From positions 1 to 23,304 of IMG/VR virus record IMGVR_UViG_3300023093_000008: a DNA stretch of 23,304 nucleotides; one strand, given 5' to 3'. This stretch comes from a virus. Position numbers and translations under genes: made by a program. Of the stretch, positions 1 through 5,208 are shown in pieces; the stretch's first letter is position 1; every line of letters begins with the position of its first letter. The notes under the pieces were generated by a model. It made no database searches. It was not told the origin of the DNA and worked only from the letters and a program-made list of their open reading frames with translations.

Positions 1-87
1 CGCCCACCGCGCCGCCGCCCACCGCGCCGCCGCCGCCTCCGCCTCCGCCGCCGCCTCCGCCTCCGCCTCCGCCGCCGCCGCCGCCGA
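1..87. repeat. GCC/TCC trinucleotide repeat tract
   Basis: On the plus strand this stretch is almost entirely GCC and TCC triplets, with two ACC interruptions near the left end. Read on the minus strand it is GCG and GAG codons encoding Ala and Glu, followed by CGG-TGG (Arg-Trp) pairs. It lies in frame inside the leftward gene at 1-537, so changes in triplet number would lengthen or shorten the protein tail without breaking the frame. The left boundary is outside the window. Confidence 0.85.
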
Positions 88-537
88 GAGGCCGTGGCCC
101 GTTTCGAGAGCGGTGATAACGCCGTTGCACGCATCGACGACCTTCTGCCAGTAAGCGGGCTTCGGATCGGGCTGAACAGGTTCGGCGCTTGCGAGCGCCT
201 GTTTGATGCCGGCGATCATGAAGCCGGTGCGAATGCGGTCCCACGCACCAGCGTCAAGGACGTGCCACCGACGAGCGCGAGCGATAAGCTCTCCGCTGAA
301 CCACGGAACGTCGTTCTTGGCGATCCCGTCATCGAGCGTCGGTACCAATTCGGCAAGCCACCGGGGCATGAGATCGGCCGGGCAGTTCGACGCCGAATTG
401 ATATCGGGGCCGAACGCAGCAAGAGCGCAAACGAGTTCGCGTCCGCCGACGTTCTTGCGCCACGATCCTTGAATGATCCGGCCTTCGGCGTGCGCCTGCT
501 CGGCGAGTTCGATACGGGCGAGAGGTGTTAGCAGCAT
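1..537 (-). CDS. Conserved phage protein with Ala/Glu/Trp repeat tail (3' end cut by window edge)
   Basis: The frame reads leftward from an ATG at 537 and is still open at base 1, giving 179 residues with the C-terminus missing. The start has a GGAG seven bases upstream within an AACGGAG context shared with neighbouring genes. Residues about 1-150 form an ordinary globular region with motifs such as DLMPRWLAELVPTLDDG and RRWHVLDAGAWDRIRT. I recognise these from hypothetical proteins of prophages and siphophages in high-GC bacteria; no function is known to me. From about residue 151 the chain turns into an Ala/Glu run and then AAARWAAARWA. Members of this family commonly end in long Ala-rich repeats with Trp every few residues, so the tail probably continues to the left. 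It is the last visible gene of the leftward block, 36 bp after the HNH endonuclease. The reading frame is sure; the role is unknown. Confidence 0.8.
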   Translation of the reverse strand, partial: MLLTPLARIELAEQAHAEGRIIQGSWRKNVGGRELVCALAAFGPDINSASNCPADLMPRWLAELVPTLDDGIAKNDVPWFSGELIARARRWHVLDAGAWDRIRTGFMIAGIKQALASAEPVQPDPKPAYWQKVVDACNGVITALETGHGLSAAAAAEAEAEAAAEAEAAAARWAAARWA

Positions 538-573
538 CGGTGTTCTCCGTTCCAACAATGACGGAGACGAGCA

Positions 574-1092
574 CTAACCTGTTATGCCAGACATGGCAAG
601 GGGCTCGCGTTCAGTCGGCTGAAATTGATGATCTTCGGCCTTGGCTGCGATCCGCGCGTCGCGCGCTTCCTCGAATGTGGCGAAGGTGCCGAGATGGCGA
701 TACTTCCCGCCGGTCTTCACCTTCGCGATCCAACGCCCCGGCCGGTCTTCACGCACGCCCGGCCAGCCGCTCGTGTTGTTCCGCTGCATCTTTCGGTTCT
801 GATGATTTTCCGGGTTCGTGGCGAGCCGCAGGTTCGCGATACGGTTGTCCTGCCGACAGCCGTTGCGGTGATCGATCTGCGCCGGCGGCCATTCGCCGTG
901 AACGTGCAGCCACGCCAACCGGTGCGCCAGATAGTCGCGGCCGTCGACGCAGACGCGCAGATAGCCGAGTGGGTGTTTCGTGCCGACACGGCGATAGGCT
1001 CGCCCCTGGCCGCCCCGCCAAGAGAGCAATCCTGTTTCGGGATCATAGTCGAGAAGGTCGCGCAAACGCGCGGCGGTAAGCTCACAACGCAA
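574..1092 (-). CDS. HNH homing-type endonuclease with AP2 DNA-binding domain
   Basis: This 172-residue protein starts at a TTG (1092) placed seven bases after AGGAG; an earlier in-frame TTG at 1131 lies upstream of the hairpin and is less likely. An HNH_3-type nuclease core is visible: HRLAW at about 57-61, then IDHRNGCRQDNRIANLR at 73-89, with the metal-binding His in DH and the downstream Asn/His pair (ENHQN, 95-99). Residues about 104-155 form an AP2-like domain (GVREDRPGRWIAKV, then the LGTFATFEEARDA motif). HNH plus AP2 is a standard architecture for free-standing phage homing endonucleases, which cut intron-less or endonuclease-less alleles and spread by repair. Its ribosome binding site lies in the descending arm of the hairpin at 1094-1124, which probably limits its translation. 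The family call is firm; the target site is unknown. Confidence 0.93.
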   Translation of the reverse strand: MRCELTAARLRDLLDYDPETGLLSWRGGQGRAYRRVGTKHPLGYLRVCVDGRDYLAHRLAWLHVHGEWPPAQIDHRNGCRQDNRIANLRLATNPENHQNRKMQRNNTSGWPGVREDRPGRWIAKVKTGGKYRHLGTFATFEEARDARIAAKAEDHQFQPTEREPLAMSGITG

Positions 1093-1093
1093 A

Positions 1094-1124
1094 ACGGCGC
1101 TCCTGCTGAAAACAGGAACGCCGT
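1094..1124 (-). terminator. Hairpin with T-run: terminator and/or translation block before the HNH gene
   Basis: Bases 1094-1099 pair with 1119-1124 and 1101-1105 pair with 1113-1117, with a single mismatch and a 7-base loop. Read leftward the GC-rich stem runs straight into TTTT, the form of a Rho-independent terminator, after the HTH gene ending at 1176. The descending arm contains AGGAG (1104-1100), the Shine-Dalgarno of the HNH gene, and the TTG start (1092-1090) uses the T-run. It may therefore end upstream transcripts, hide the endonuclease start, or both. Confidence 0.65.
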
Positions 1125-1175
1125 CTAGCAATTCGCCGGAGCGGTTTCAAGCATATGATTGCGGATAGCCGATCC

Positions 1176-1844
1176 CTAGTCGAGTTCGCCCATTGCTACG
1201 GCGAGGTCGCGATCCAGATCGGCCAGGAGCAGGAGGCGGTCTGCAATGTCGGCGCGCAGCGTCGCGGCCTGCTTGGCGTCGAGCTTTTCGGGGAGGCGGC
1301 CGGCGGCATAGGCTTGCACGGTGGCGCGGCTCATCCCGAGCATGCCGGCCGCCTCGCGATCCGTCGCGCCCGTCGCCTCCTTGAAGCGCCCGAGAAACGA
1401 CGCGGCCGGATCATTCGTCACGCCATGCCGCAAAATCGGGGCGGGAGCGGCCGCAGGGGCCGTTTCAGCCTTCAGGGGTGCCGCAGGTGCCGGCGCGGCC
1501 TGAACGGCTGTAGGGGCCGTTTCCGGGGCCGTGCGCTGCGCGCCGCACGTCATGCAACGGCCGTTGCCGGCGATTGGCTGATCGCCGTTGCAGGGCGGCC
1601 CCTCTGCCCCGTTCAGGCGGCAAGCCTCCACGCCCGGCATGGGCGCGGCCGTGGTCGCTGCGGTGCTGGCGCGGAACGCGAGGGCGGCCGCTTCAAGCGC
1701 CATAGCGATATCGAGCGGATCGTCGGACGGCTCCGCGAAGGTGCCGAGCAACGCGGCCGCTTCGGCTTCGCGCTCGGCATCGTTCATCGTCGCAAACGTC
1801 GGATCGGCGGCTAGGGCGGCCCCTGCGGCTTCAGGCGTCATCAT
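1176..1844 (-). CDS. Helix-turn-helix protein with four-cysteine motif
   Basis: This is a 222-residue protein. The ATG at 1844 was chosen because a GAGG sits nine bases upstream and because it overlaps the end of the 53-residue gene, as in a coupled operon. A second ATG follows at once. The N-terminal 60 residues are acidic and Ala-rich. Cysteines at about 75, 85, 97 and 100 (spacing C-x9-C-x11-C-x2-C) could bind zinc. A Pro/Ala-rich linker (about 105-137) leads to a C-terminal helix-turn-helix at about 161-182 (TDREAAGMLGMSRATVQAYA), followed by a helical end. The HTH resembles Cro/XRE-type domains, so DNA binding is likely. Whether it is a phage repressor, an activator of the late genes or something else cannot be read from the sequence. 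A terminator-like hairpin follows 52 bp downstream. Confidence 0.72.
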   Translation of the reverse strand: MMTPEAAGAALAADPTFATMNDAEREAEAAALLGTFAEPSDDPLDIAMALEAAALAFRASTAATTAAPMPGVEACRLNGAEGPPCNGDQPIAGNGRCMTCGAQRTAPETAPTAVQAAPAPAAPLKAETAPAAAPAPILRHGVTNDPAASFLGRFKEATGATDREAAGMLGMSRATVQAYAAGRLPEKLDAKQAATLRADIADRLLLLADLDRDLAVAMGELD

Positions 1845-1992
1845 CGGTTTGTTCCTCTTCGGTGAATAGCTCGACGATCCGCGGCCAGGCGGCGCGCAGA
1901 TCGCGTTGGATGCTCCAGACGGCCAGGGCAAGGCCGCCGATCATGAGCGTGCGCACGACGATCGTCACAACCGCTGCGGCTTCGGGGCTCAT
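1831..1992 (-). CDS. 53-residue single-pass membrane peptide
   Basis: The ATG at 1992 overlaps the TGA of the upstream 47-residue gene (ATGA), and its own TGA overlaps the start of the HTH gene, so the three appear translationally coupled. Residues about 5-28 are a hydrophobic segment (VVTIVVRTLMIGGLALAVW) followed by a basic/amphipathic stretch and a very acidic tail (FTEEEQTDDDA). A small inner-membrane protein is likely. Size and topology alone would fit a holin-like or exclusion peptide, but nothing proves that, and the gene lies in an accessory block far from any visible lysis gene. It is real as judged by coupling and composition; its function is not recognised. Confidence 0.6.
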   Translation of the reverse strand: MSPEAAAVVTIVVRTLMIGGLALAVWSIQRDLRAAWPRIVELFTEEEQTDDDA

Positions 1993-2132
1993 CGCGCCCG
2001 GCTCCCGGTGCGGCGGTCGCGCAGCGCGCGGCGCATCTCGTCGCCCTTACGGGCAAGGCGCTTCACCTCGTCGCGAGCGGCGACGTGGGCGCAATGGTTG
2101 CCGTCGAAATAGGCGGCTTCGGCGTAGATCAT
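1989..2132 (-). CDS. 47-residue basic phage peptide
   Basis: The ATG at 2132 follows an AACGGAGG ribosome binding site also seen before neighbouring genes. The product starts MIYAEAAYFDGNHCAHVAAR and ends in an Arg-rich helix (EMRRALRDRRTGSRAR). I do not recognise a family. The gene's stop codon overlaps the start of the next gene by four bases. The strong ribosome binding site and the coupling argue that it is translated. It could act as a small RNA- or DNA-binding peptide given its basic end, but that is only inference. Confidence 0.6.
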   Translation of the reverse strand: MIYAEAAYFDGNHCAHVAARDEVKRLARKGDEMRRALRDRRTGSRAR

Positions 2133-2168
2133 GGGTTCGTTCCTCCGTTGCGGCATGGTGCCATCATA

Positions 2169-2195
2169 GCCCCGCCAGCGTCGCGCCGGCGGGGC
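2169..2195 (-). terminator. GC-rich hairpin after the 2205-2666 gene
   Basis: GCCCCGCC at 2169-2176 is perfectly complementary to GGCGGGGC at 2188-2195, with three further inner pairs (2178-2180 with 2184-2186). It begins ten bases after the stop of the leftward gene at 2205. No T-run follows on the minus strand, so it may slow or end transcription weakly, or protect the 3' end of the upstream message. Confidence 0.5.
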
Positions 2196-2204
2196 GTAGG
2201 GGCA

Positions 2205-2666
2205 TCACGCGAGGTACAGTTTGCCGTCGTCGCCCCGGTAGAGATCGCGGCCGCCGAGCTTGCGCGCCGCGTCGCTAAACAGGTCCGCGTTCGCTTGGCC
2301 GTAGATTTCGGGACGATCCCAAAACCCGACGCCGTGCCCATTTGAGGTGTAGTGAAGATCGCGGCCGATCTGTTCGAGCCCGTCGCTAGTCAGTCCCGGC
2401 GCGATGGCATCGTCGACGACTTCGGCGAACAGGGCGCACCGGTGTTGCACCTTGGCGACGGTTTCGGGCGCGAGATCGCTAAAGGCGCAATCCTCGCCAA
2501 GCCCCTCTTCGGCCGTGTCGGGGCCGGTGTCGGTGAAAAACATTGCTTCGATATAGCCGCGCACCATCGGCGCGAGATCGTCGAAACGGATTGTTTCGGA
2601 AGAGTGATGTGGAAAGCCTAGCTCGAAGGTGATGGGCTCGGCACTGTCTAGGATGAACTGCGGCAT
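2205..2666 (-). CDS. Conserved phage protein of the NGHG-GFWDR family
   Basis: This is a 153-residue protein with an ATG at 2666 and an AACGGAGAG ribosome binding site. The C-terminal half carries a pattern I know from many unrelated tailed phages: LHYTSNGHGVGFWDRPEI, then an Ala-rich helix (LFSDAARKLGG) and LYRGDDGKLYLA. Those proteins are usually annotated as hypothetical and are found among early or accessory genes. The N-terminal half here (FDDLAPMVRGYIEAMFFTD, then APETVAKVQHRCALFAE) also follows the usual order of the family. No catalytic motif is known to me. It lies 33 bp downstream of the 2700-3194 gene and probably shares its promoter at 3232-3261. Confidence 0.82.
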   Translation of the reverse strand: MPQFILDSAEPITFELGFPHHSSETIRFDDLAPMVRGYIEAMFFTDTGPDTAEEGLGEDCAFSDLAPETVAKVQHRCALFAEVVDDAIAPGLTSDGLEQIGRDLHYTSNGHGVGFWDRPEIYGQANADLFSDAARKLGGRDLYRGDDGKLYLA

Positions 2667-2699
2667 GATCGTCTCTCCGTTGCGTAGCAGGGTTGATAT

Positions 2700-3194
2700 T
2701 CAGTCGCGGCCCCAAGCGCCCGGCAAAGGACGATCGGCCAGGGGGAAAGCAAAAAGCTCCGCGATGATCTCGGCAGGCGCGTCTTCCGTTTTCCATGCGT
2801 GCCCGTAGCGGTAGCCGTCCGCGTCGGGGTTGAGCCCGGCCGATGCCAGCGCCACGCAAGCCTGTTCGTAGTGGTTCGGCGTGCCGGCGGGGATCGGATG
2901 GGCGCGAAGCCAATCCTCTTGCACCTGCGATCCGGCGCGCATGTCGTTAAGGTGCCAGCGCTGCCAAATAGCTTTCAGGCGCGCCGCCTTATCGGCATCC
3001 CATCCCGTGGCGTAGATCGTCACTTCGTCGAGTTCGCCGACGCACTGCCCGCACGAGCCGCCCGGCTTCGTATCGCCGTTTGCCTTCGGCCCCGAAACGC
3101 CGGTGATCGACAGGCGGTGGCCGTCCCATTTCGCGGTCACGAACAAAGAGCCGATGCCGGGGATATCGCCGGGGCGCATGGTGAGGGTCTTCAT
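2700..3194 (-). CDS. Conserved phage protein with WHLNDMRAG motif
   Basis: This is a 164-residue protein. I chose the ATG at 3194 over upstream in-frame starts because an AACGGAGA lies just before it. Residues about 24-35 (DGHRLSITGVSG) are followed by a CGQC pair at 48-51 and then KAIWQRWHLNDMRAG at about 74-88. The WHLNDMRAG string recurs in hypothetical proteins of many dsDNA phages, usually preceded by a Cys-x-x-Cys, so this is a known but uncharacterised family. A C-terminal region holds a second aromatic-rich segment (YRYGHAWKTEDAPAE). It is the first gene after the TTGACA promoter. Gene identity is firm; function is unknown. Confidence 0.82.
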   Translation of the reverse strand: MKTLTMRPGDIPGIGSLFVTAKWDGHRLSITGVSGPKANGDTKPGGSCGQCVGELDEVTIYATGWDADKAARLKAIWQRWHLNDMRAGSQVQEDWLRAHPIPAGTPNHYEQACVALASAGLNPDADGYRYGHAWKTEDAPAEIIAELFAFPLADRPLPGAWGRD

Positions 3195-3231
3195 GGTCGT
3201 TTCTCCGTTGCGGCTTGAATGCCTGAAAGGG

Positions 3232-3261
3232 GCCATAGCGTTTTTGCTATAGGGCTGTCAA
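3232..3261 (-). promoter_or_regulatory. Sigma70-like promoter for the leftward accessory operon, with inner palindrome
   Basis: On the minus strand a perfect TTGACA lies at 3261-3256, and TATGGC at 3237-3232 is a weak -10 candidate 18 bases on. The spacer holds an imperfect palindrome, CTATAGC-AAAAA-CGCTATG, which would suit a repressor. The predicted start lies about 30 bases before the ATG at 3194 and before any other leftward gene. The -10 is poor, so control by an activator or repressor is plausible. Confidence 0.5.
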
Positions 3262-3291
3262 CGGCCTTAACGCGACAAAGTTGCTACTGCT

Positions 3292-3681
3292 CTAAAATAG
3301 CGACAGCGGATCAACCTCGCTCGGGTGATATTCGCCAAGCACATAGAGTGTATAGCGGTTGCGCGGCCCTCGCGGGAACCCGGCGGGCTTCCAAGGGCGC
3401 GCATCGCGGCACGCATCGCAGCGGCGCAAGAAGCCCTTGAAGGTAGCGCCGCTCATCTGCGTGAAGGTCGCGCCGCACTCGCCGCACTCGCTCTGCCACG
3501 TCAGCAACGCACCCGCTGCCCCGTCGCGGCGCTGGCGGGCTTCGCAGTCAATCAGCTTGTGGATCGCCAGCGTCTCGCGTTCGAGGCAATAGCCGGTTGC
3601 GCGCTTACGGTCGACGACCACTCGAGAGCCGATCTCTACCGTTTCAGGGTCGAAGGCGAGGCGGTGCAGCACTTCAGGCAC
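3292..3681 (-). CDS. Zinc-ribbon-like small phage protein
   Basis: This is a 129-residue protein starting at GTG (3681), eight bases after a GGAG in an AACGGAGA context. The visible motif is CGEC at about 66-69 and CDAC at 88-91, a C-x2-C-x18-C-x2-C arrangement typical of a zinc ribbon. The residues between (GATFTQMSGATFKGFLRRC) are basic and could contact nucleic acid. The N-terminal half (DPETVEIGSRVVVDRK) may form a small beta domain. I do not recognise a named family. It is the first leftward gene facing the divergent gap, with its own upstream region containing a 33-bp-spaced duplication of its ribosome binding site. Confidence 0.7.
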   Translation of the reverse strand: MPEVLHRLAFDPETVEIGSRVVVDRKRATGYCLERETLAIHKLIDCEARQRRDGAAGALLTWQSECGECGATFTQMSGATFKGFLRRCDACRDARPWKPAGFPRGPRNRYTLYVLGEYHPSEVDPLSLF

Positions 3682-3689
3682 GGCGTTAT

Positions 3690-3734
3690 CTCCGTTTCAT
3701 TCAATACGCCGTCTTAGCTTGCCTCCGTTTCATT
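3690..3734 (-). repeat. Duplicated AATGAAACGGAG leader before the zinc-ribbon gene
   Basis: CTCCGTTTCATT occurs at 3690-3701 and again at 3723-3734 (plus strand). Read leftward the outer copy gives an ATG (3733) opening a 10-codon frame, MKRRQAKTAY, that stops at 3701. The inner copy carries the ribosome binding site actually used for the GTG at 3681. The outer copy could be a leader peptide or simply a duplicated initiation region. Confidence 0.45.
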
Positions 3735-4057
3735 GTATATATTCTATTCCATAGCCGGGGGCTTACTACCACCCCGTCACGCTGCCGCGCGCCGTGCCAG
3801 TAATCCCGCTGGAGCTTTATGGCAGTAGTAATCGGTAATCGCCGGTCAAACTGAAAATCACCATGCCAGATTGCTACGCGGCGCTAAGGATGCCGGCTGT
3901 CGCGATGGCCGCACATGCGAATAGGTCGTTTTGCCACAATTCCTTTAAAGCTCAACGGGTTAGCGGCATTGGCGCTGTTTTACGGTGTTATATCTGCTTG
4001 CCTTAGCGGCCGTTGTGGGACGTTCCTTATCGCCCTTAACCGTCACGAGCACATAGC
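3735..4057. other. Non-coding divergent region between accessory and packaging genes
   Basis: No convincing gene lies here. The stretch looks more AT-rich than the rest of the window (for example TTGTATATATTCTATTCC near 3733-3750). It must carry a promoter for the small terminase side: a TTGGCG at 3969-3974 with TATCTG at 3991-3996 (16-base spacer) is a weak candidate. TTAGCGGC occurs twice, at 3960-3967 and 4003-4010. Several near-copies of AGTAATC cluster at about 3800-3840. I found no tRNA fold. Confidence 0.5.
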
Positions 4058-4753
4058 ATGACAACCGACAAGCCCGATAGCAGCCCTGCCAGTCTATTCC
4101 GTACCGGCTATCAGCCCGAGCGGCACGCCAACCGACGCCGCACCGGCTCCCGCGCCAAGCTCGCAAAGAAGTTCTTCGAGGATACCTACGCTGCATGGGA
4201 AGAGCAGGGGGAAAGCGCCCTGGCCCGTGCCGCCTTCCATGATCCTATGGGCTTCGTCTCTATGGTGGCGCGCCTCATGCCGCAGAAGATCGAAGTCTCT
4301 ACGCCCACTGATGGCATGAGCGATGAGCGCCTAGCAGAGATGCTAGATATGGCTGAACGCATGGCCCGCCTGCGTGCAGGTGATGGCGCTAAGGTCATAG
4401 AGGGCGTGCAGCCCGTAGCAACCCTGCCATCAGCGCACGAGCCCGCCGACGAAAACGGCCTCCACACCGTAGCAGCCGAAGAGGGGGGTGGGGGGCCGCT
4501 TGGGCTCGGCGGTGCGCGGGGGGTAAACACCCCTCACACTTTTACGGCCGAGCCGGGCCGCATAGCAGAAACGCCATATAACAAGTTAGACGATCCAGAT
4601 AGCGGCTCCGCTACGGCTGAACGGCATGTAGCAGAAACGCCATTCAAGCCGCCCTATCCTGTCGGCCGCGCTACGCCCGAAGCGGATCATCAGATCGAGC
4701 GGCGCAACCGCGCGAAGCTGGAGGATGATATTGACCCGGAGAGCCTGTTCTGA
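4058..4753 (+). CDS. Terminase small subunit (probable)
   Basis: This is a 231-residue protein directly upstream of the large terminase module. Residues about 15-85 (GYQPERHANRRRTGSRAKLA, then KKFFEDTYAAWEEQGESAL, then DPMGFVSMVARLMPQKIEV) match the known pattern of podovirus small terminases, where a basic N-terminus leads to helices ending in MPK-like residues. Small terminase recognises the packaging site and presents DNA to the large subunit. After about residue 110 the chain becomes a low-complexity, probably disordered linker (EEGGGGPLGLGGARGV, then two AETP segments) before a charged end, ERRNRAKLEDDIDPESLF. The linker is longer than I would expect and contains a DNA direct repeat and G-runs. 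Codon use looks less GC-biased than in the large terminase. The ribosome binding site is weak. Confidence 0.75.
   Translation: MTTDKPDSSPASLFRTGYQPERHANRRRTGSRAKLAKKFFEDTYAAWEEQGESALARAAFHDPMGFVSMVARLMPQKIEVSTPTDGMSDERLAEMLDMAERMARLRAGDGAKVIEGVQPVATLPSAHEPADENGLHTVAAEEGGGGPLGLGGARGVNTPHTFTAEPGRIAETPYNKLDDPDSGSATAERHVAETPFKPPYPVGRATPEADHQIERRNRAKLEDDIDPESLF
4563..4643 (+). repeat. 15-bp direct repeat inside the small terminase gene
   Basis: TAGCAGAAACGCCAT occurs at 4563-4577 and at 4629-4643, 66 bp apart and in the same frame, giving the protein segments IAETPY and VAETPF. Both copies follow a CAT or CATG. The gene also has G-runs at 4483-4488, 4490-4495, 4502-4504 and 4518-4523 just upstream. 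Confidence 0.7.
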
Positions 4754-4769
4754 TCTAACAAGCTAGTCA

Positions 4770-4794
4770 CGTCCGCGACGCATCGCCGCGGACG
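4770..4794 (+). terminator. Perfect hairpin after the small terminase
   Basis: CGTCCGCG at 4770-4777 pairs perfectly with CGCGGACG at 4787-4794 over a 9-base loop. It lies 16 bases after the small terminase stop and before the ribosome binding site of the next gene. No T-run follows, so readthrough into the large terminase operon is expected. Roles as an attenuator, an RNA processing site or a stability element all fit. Confidence 0.5.
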
Positions 4795-4813
4795 CCGGCA
4801 ACGGAGAAAGCCG

Positions 4814-5095
4814 ATGAGCATCGAAGCCCTGGCCGTTACGGTCGTTATCCTGATCGCCCTCGCGATCTTCATCTGGCTCGCCCACGAGGCGCGCACCGCA
4901 CCTACCTGCACCTGCGGCGATATCGATTGCGGAGGCGGGTGTCTCGGCCGTGGCGGCTTCATCGTCGAACCGCTCGAAGGACGGCCGGGGTTGATTGTCG
5001 TGCGCCGTCGCGGATATCGCGACACGATGATCGGGAGCGAAACGCAGGACCGCCAGCAGCTTCTCGACGAAGCGCGCGAAAGGATCGTTCGATGA
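4814..5095 (+). CDS. Small membrane-anchored protein with four cysteines
   Basis: This is a 93-residue protein whose ATG follows a strong AACGGAGA ribosome binding site. An N-terminal hydrophobic helix covers residues about 4-24 (EALAVTVVILIALAIFIWLA). It is followed by CTCGDIDCGGGC with cysteines at about 32, 34, 39 and 43, then a short beta-rich part (GGFIVEPLEGRPGLIVVRR) and a charged C-terminal helix. No family is recognised. A single N-terminal anchor with a small soluble domain would suit an inner-membrane protein with either orientation; spanin or exclusion roles are possible but unsupported. Its stop overlaps the next start by ATGA, so it is coupled to the 38-residue peptide and through it to the large terminase. 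Confidence 0.75.
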   Translation: MSIEALAVTVVILIALAIFIWLAHEARTAPTCTCGDIDCGGGCLGRGGFIVEPLEGRPGLIVVRRRGYRDTMIGSETQDRQQLLDEARERIVR

Positions 5096-5208
5096 ACGCC
5101 GAGCACTTCGTCGCCCTTGGCGCGCTGATCTGCGTCGCCCCCGTCATCTTCGGGCTGATCGTCGCGAAGTGGGATAAGGCTTGGGTGCGGAACCGCGAAA
5201 CGCTATGA
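5092..5208 (+). CDS. 38-residue membrane peptide between the terminase genes
   Basis: The ATG at 5092 and the stop at 5208 each overlap a neighbouring gene by four bases (ATGA at both ends), which argues strongly for a translated and coupled gene. The product has a short polar start, a hydrophobic segment from about residue 6 to 25 (FVALGALICVAPVIFGLIVA) and a basic C-terminus (KWDKAWVRNRETL). That is the layout of a very small single-pass inner-membrane protein. Pinholin-like size is noted, but no lysis gene is nearby and I make no functional call. Confidence 0.65.
   Translation: MNAEHFVALGALICVAPVIFGLIVAKWDKAWVRNRETL

Noticed and set aside
1-87. A CRISPR array or satellite at the left edge
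   Set aside because: The repeat unit is three bases, in frame and without spacers; it is coding Ala/Glu/Arg-Trp sequence.
94-1814. Rightward open frames in the left block, at 94-531, 625-1128 and 1155-1814
   Set aside because: They lie opposite leftward genes with recognisable HNH, HTH and conserved phage motifs and good ribosome binding sites; the rightward products are low-complexity.
3735-4057. A tRNA or other structured RNA in the divergent gap
   Set aside because: I found no cloverleaf arms or T-loop-like sequence, and the short repeats there are not arranged as a known RNA.
5181-5204. TTG at 5181 as start of the large terminase
   Set aside because: The ATG at 5205 overlaps the preceding stop in the ATGA pattern used by its neighbours, and the extra eight residues match nothing.
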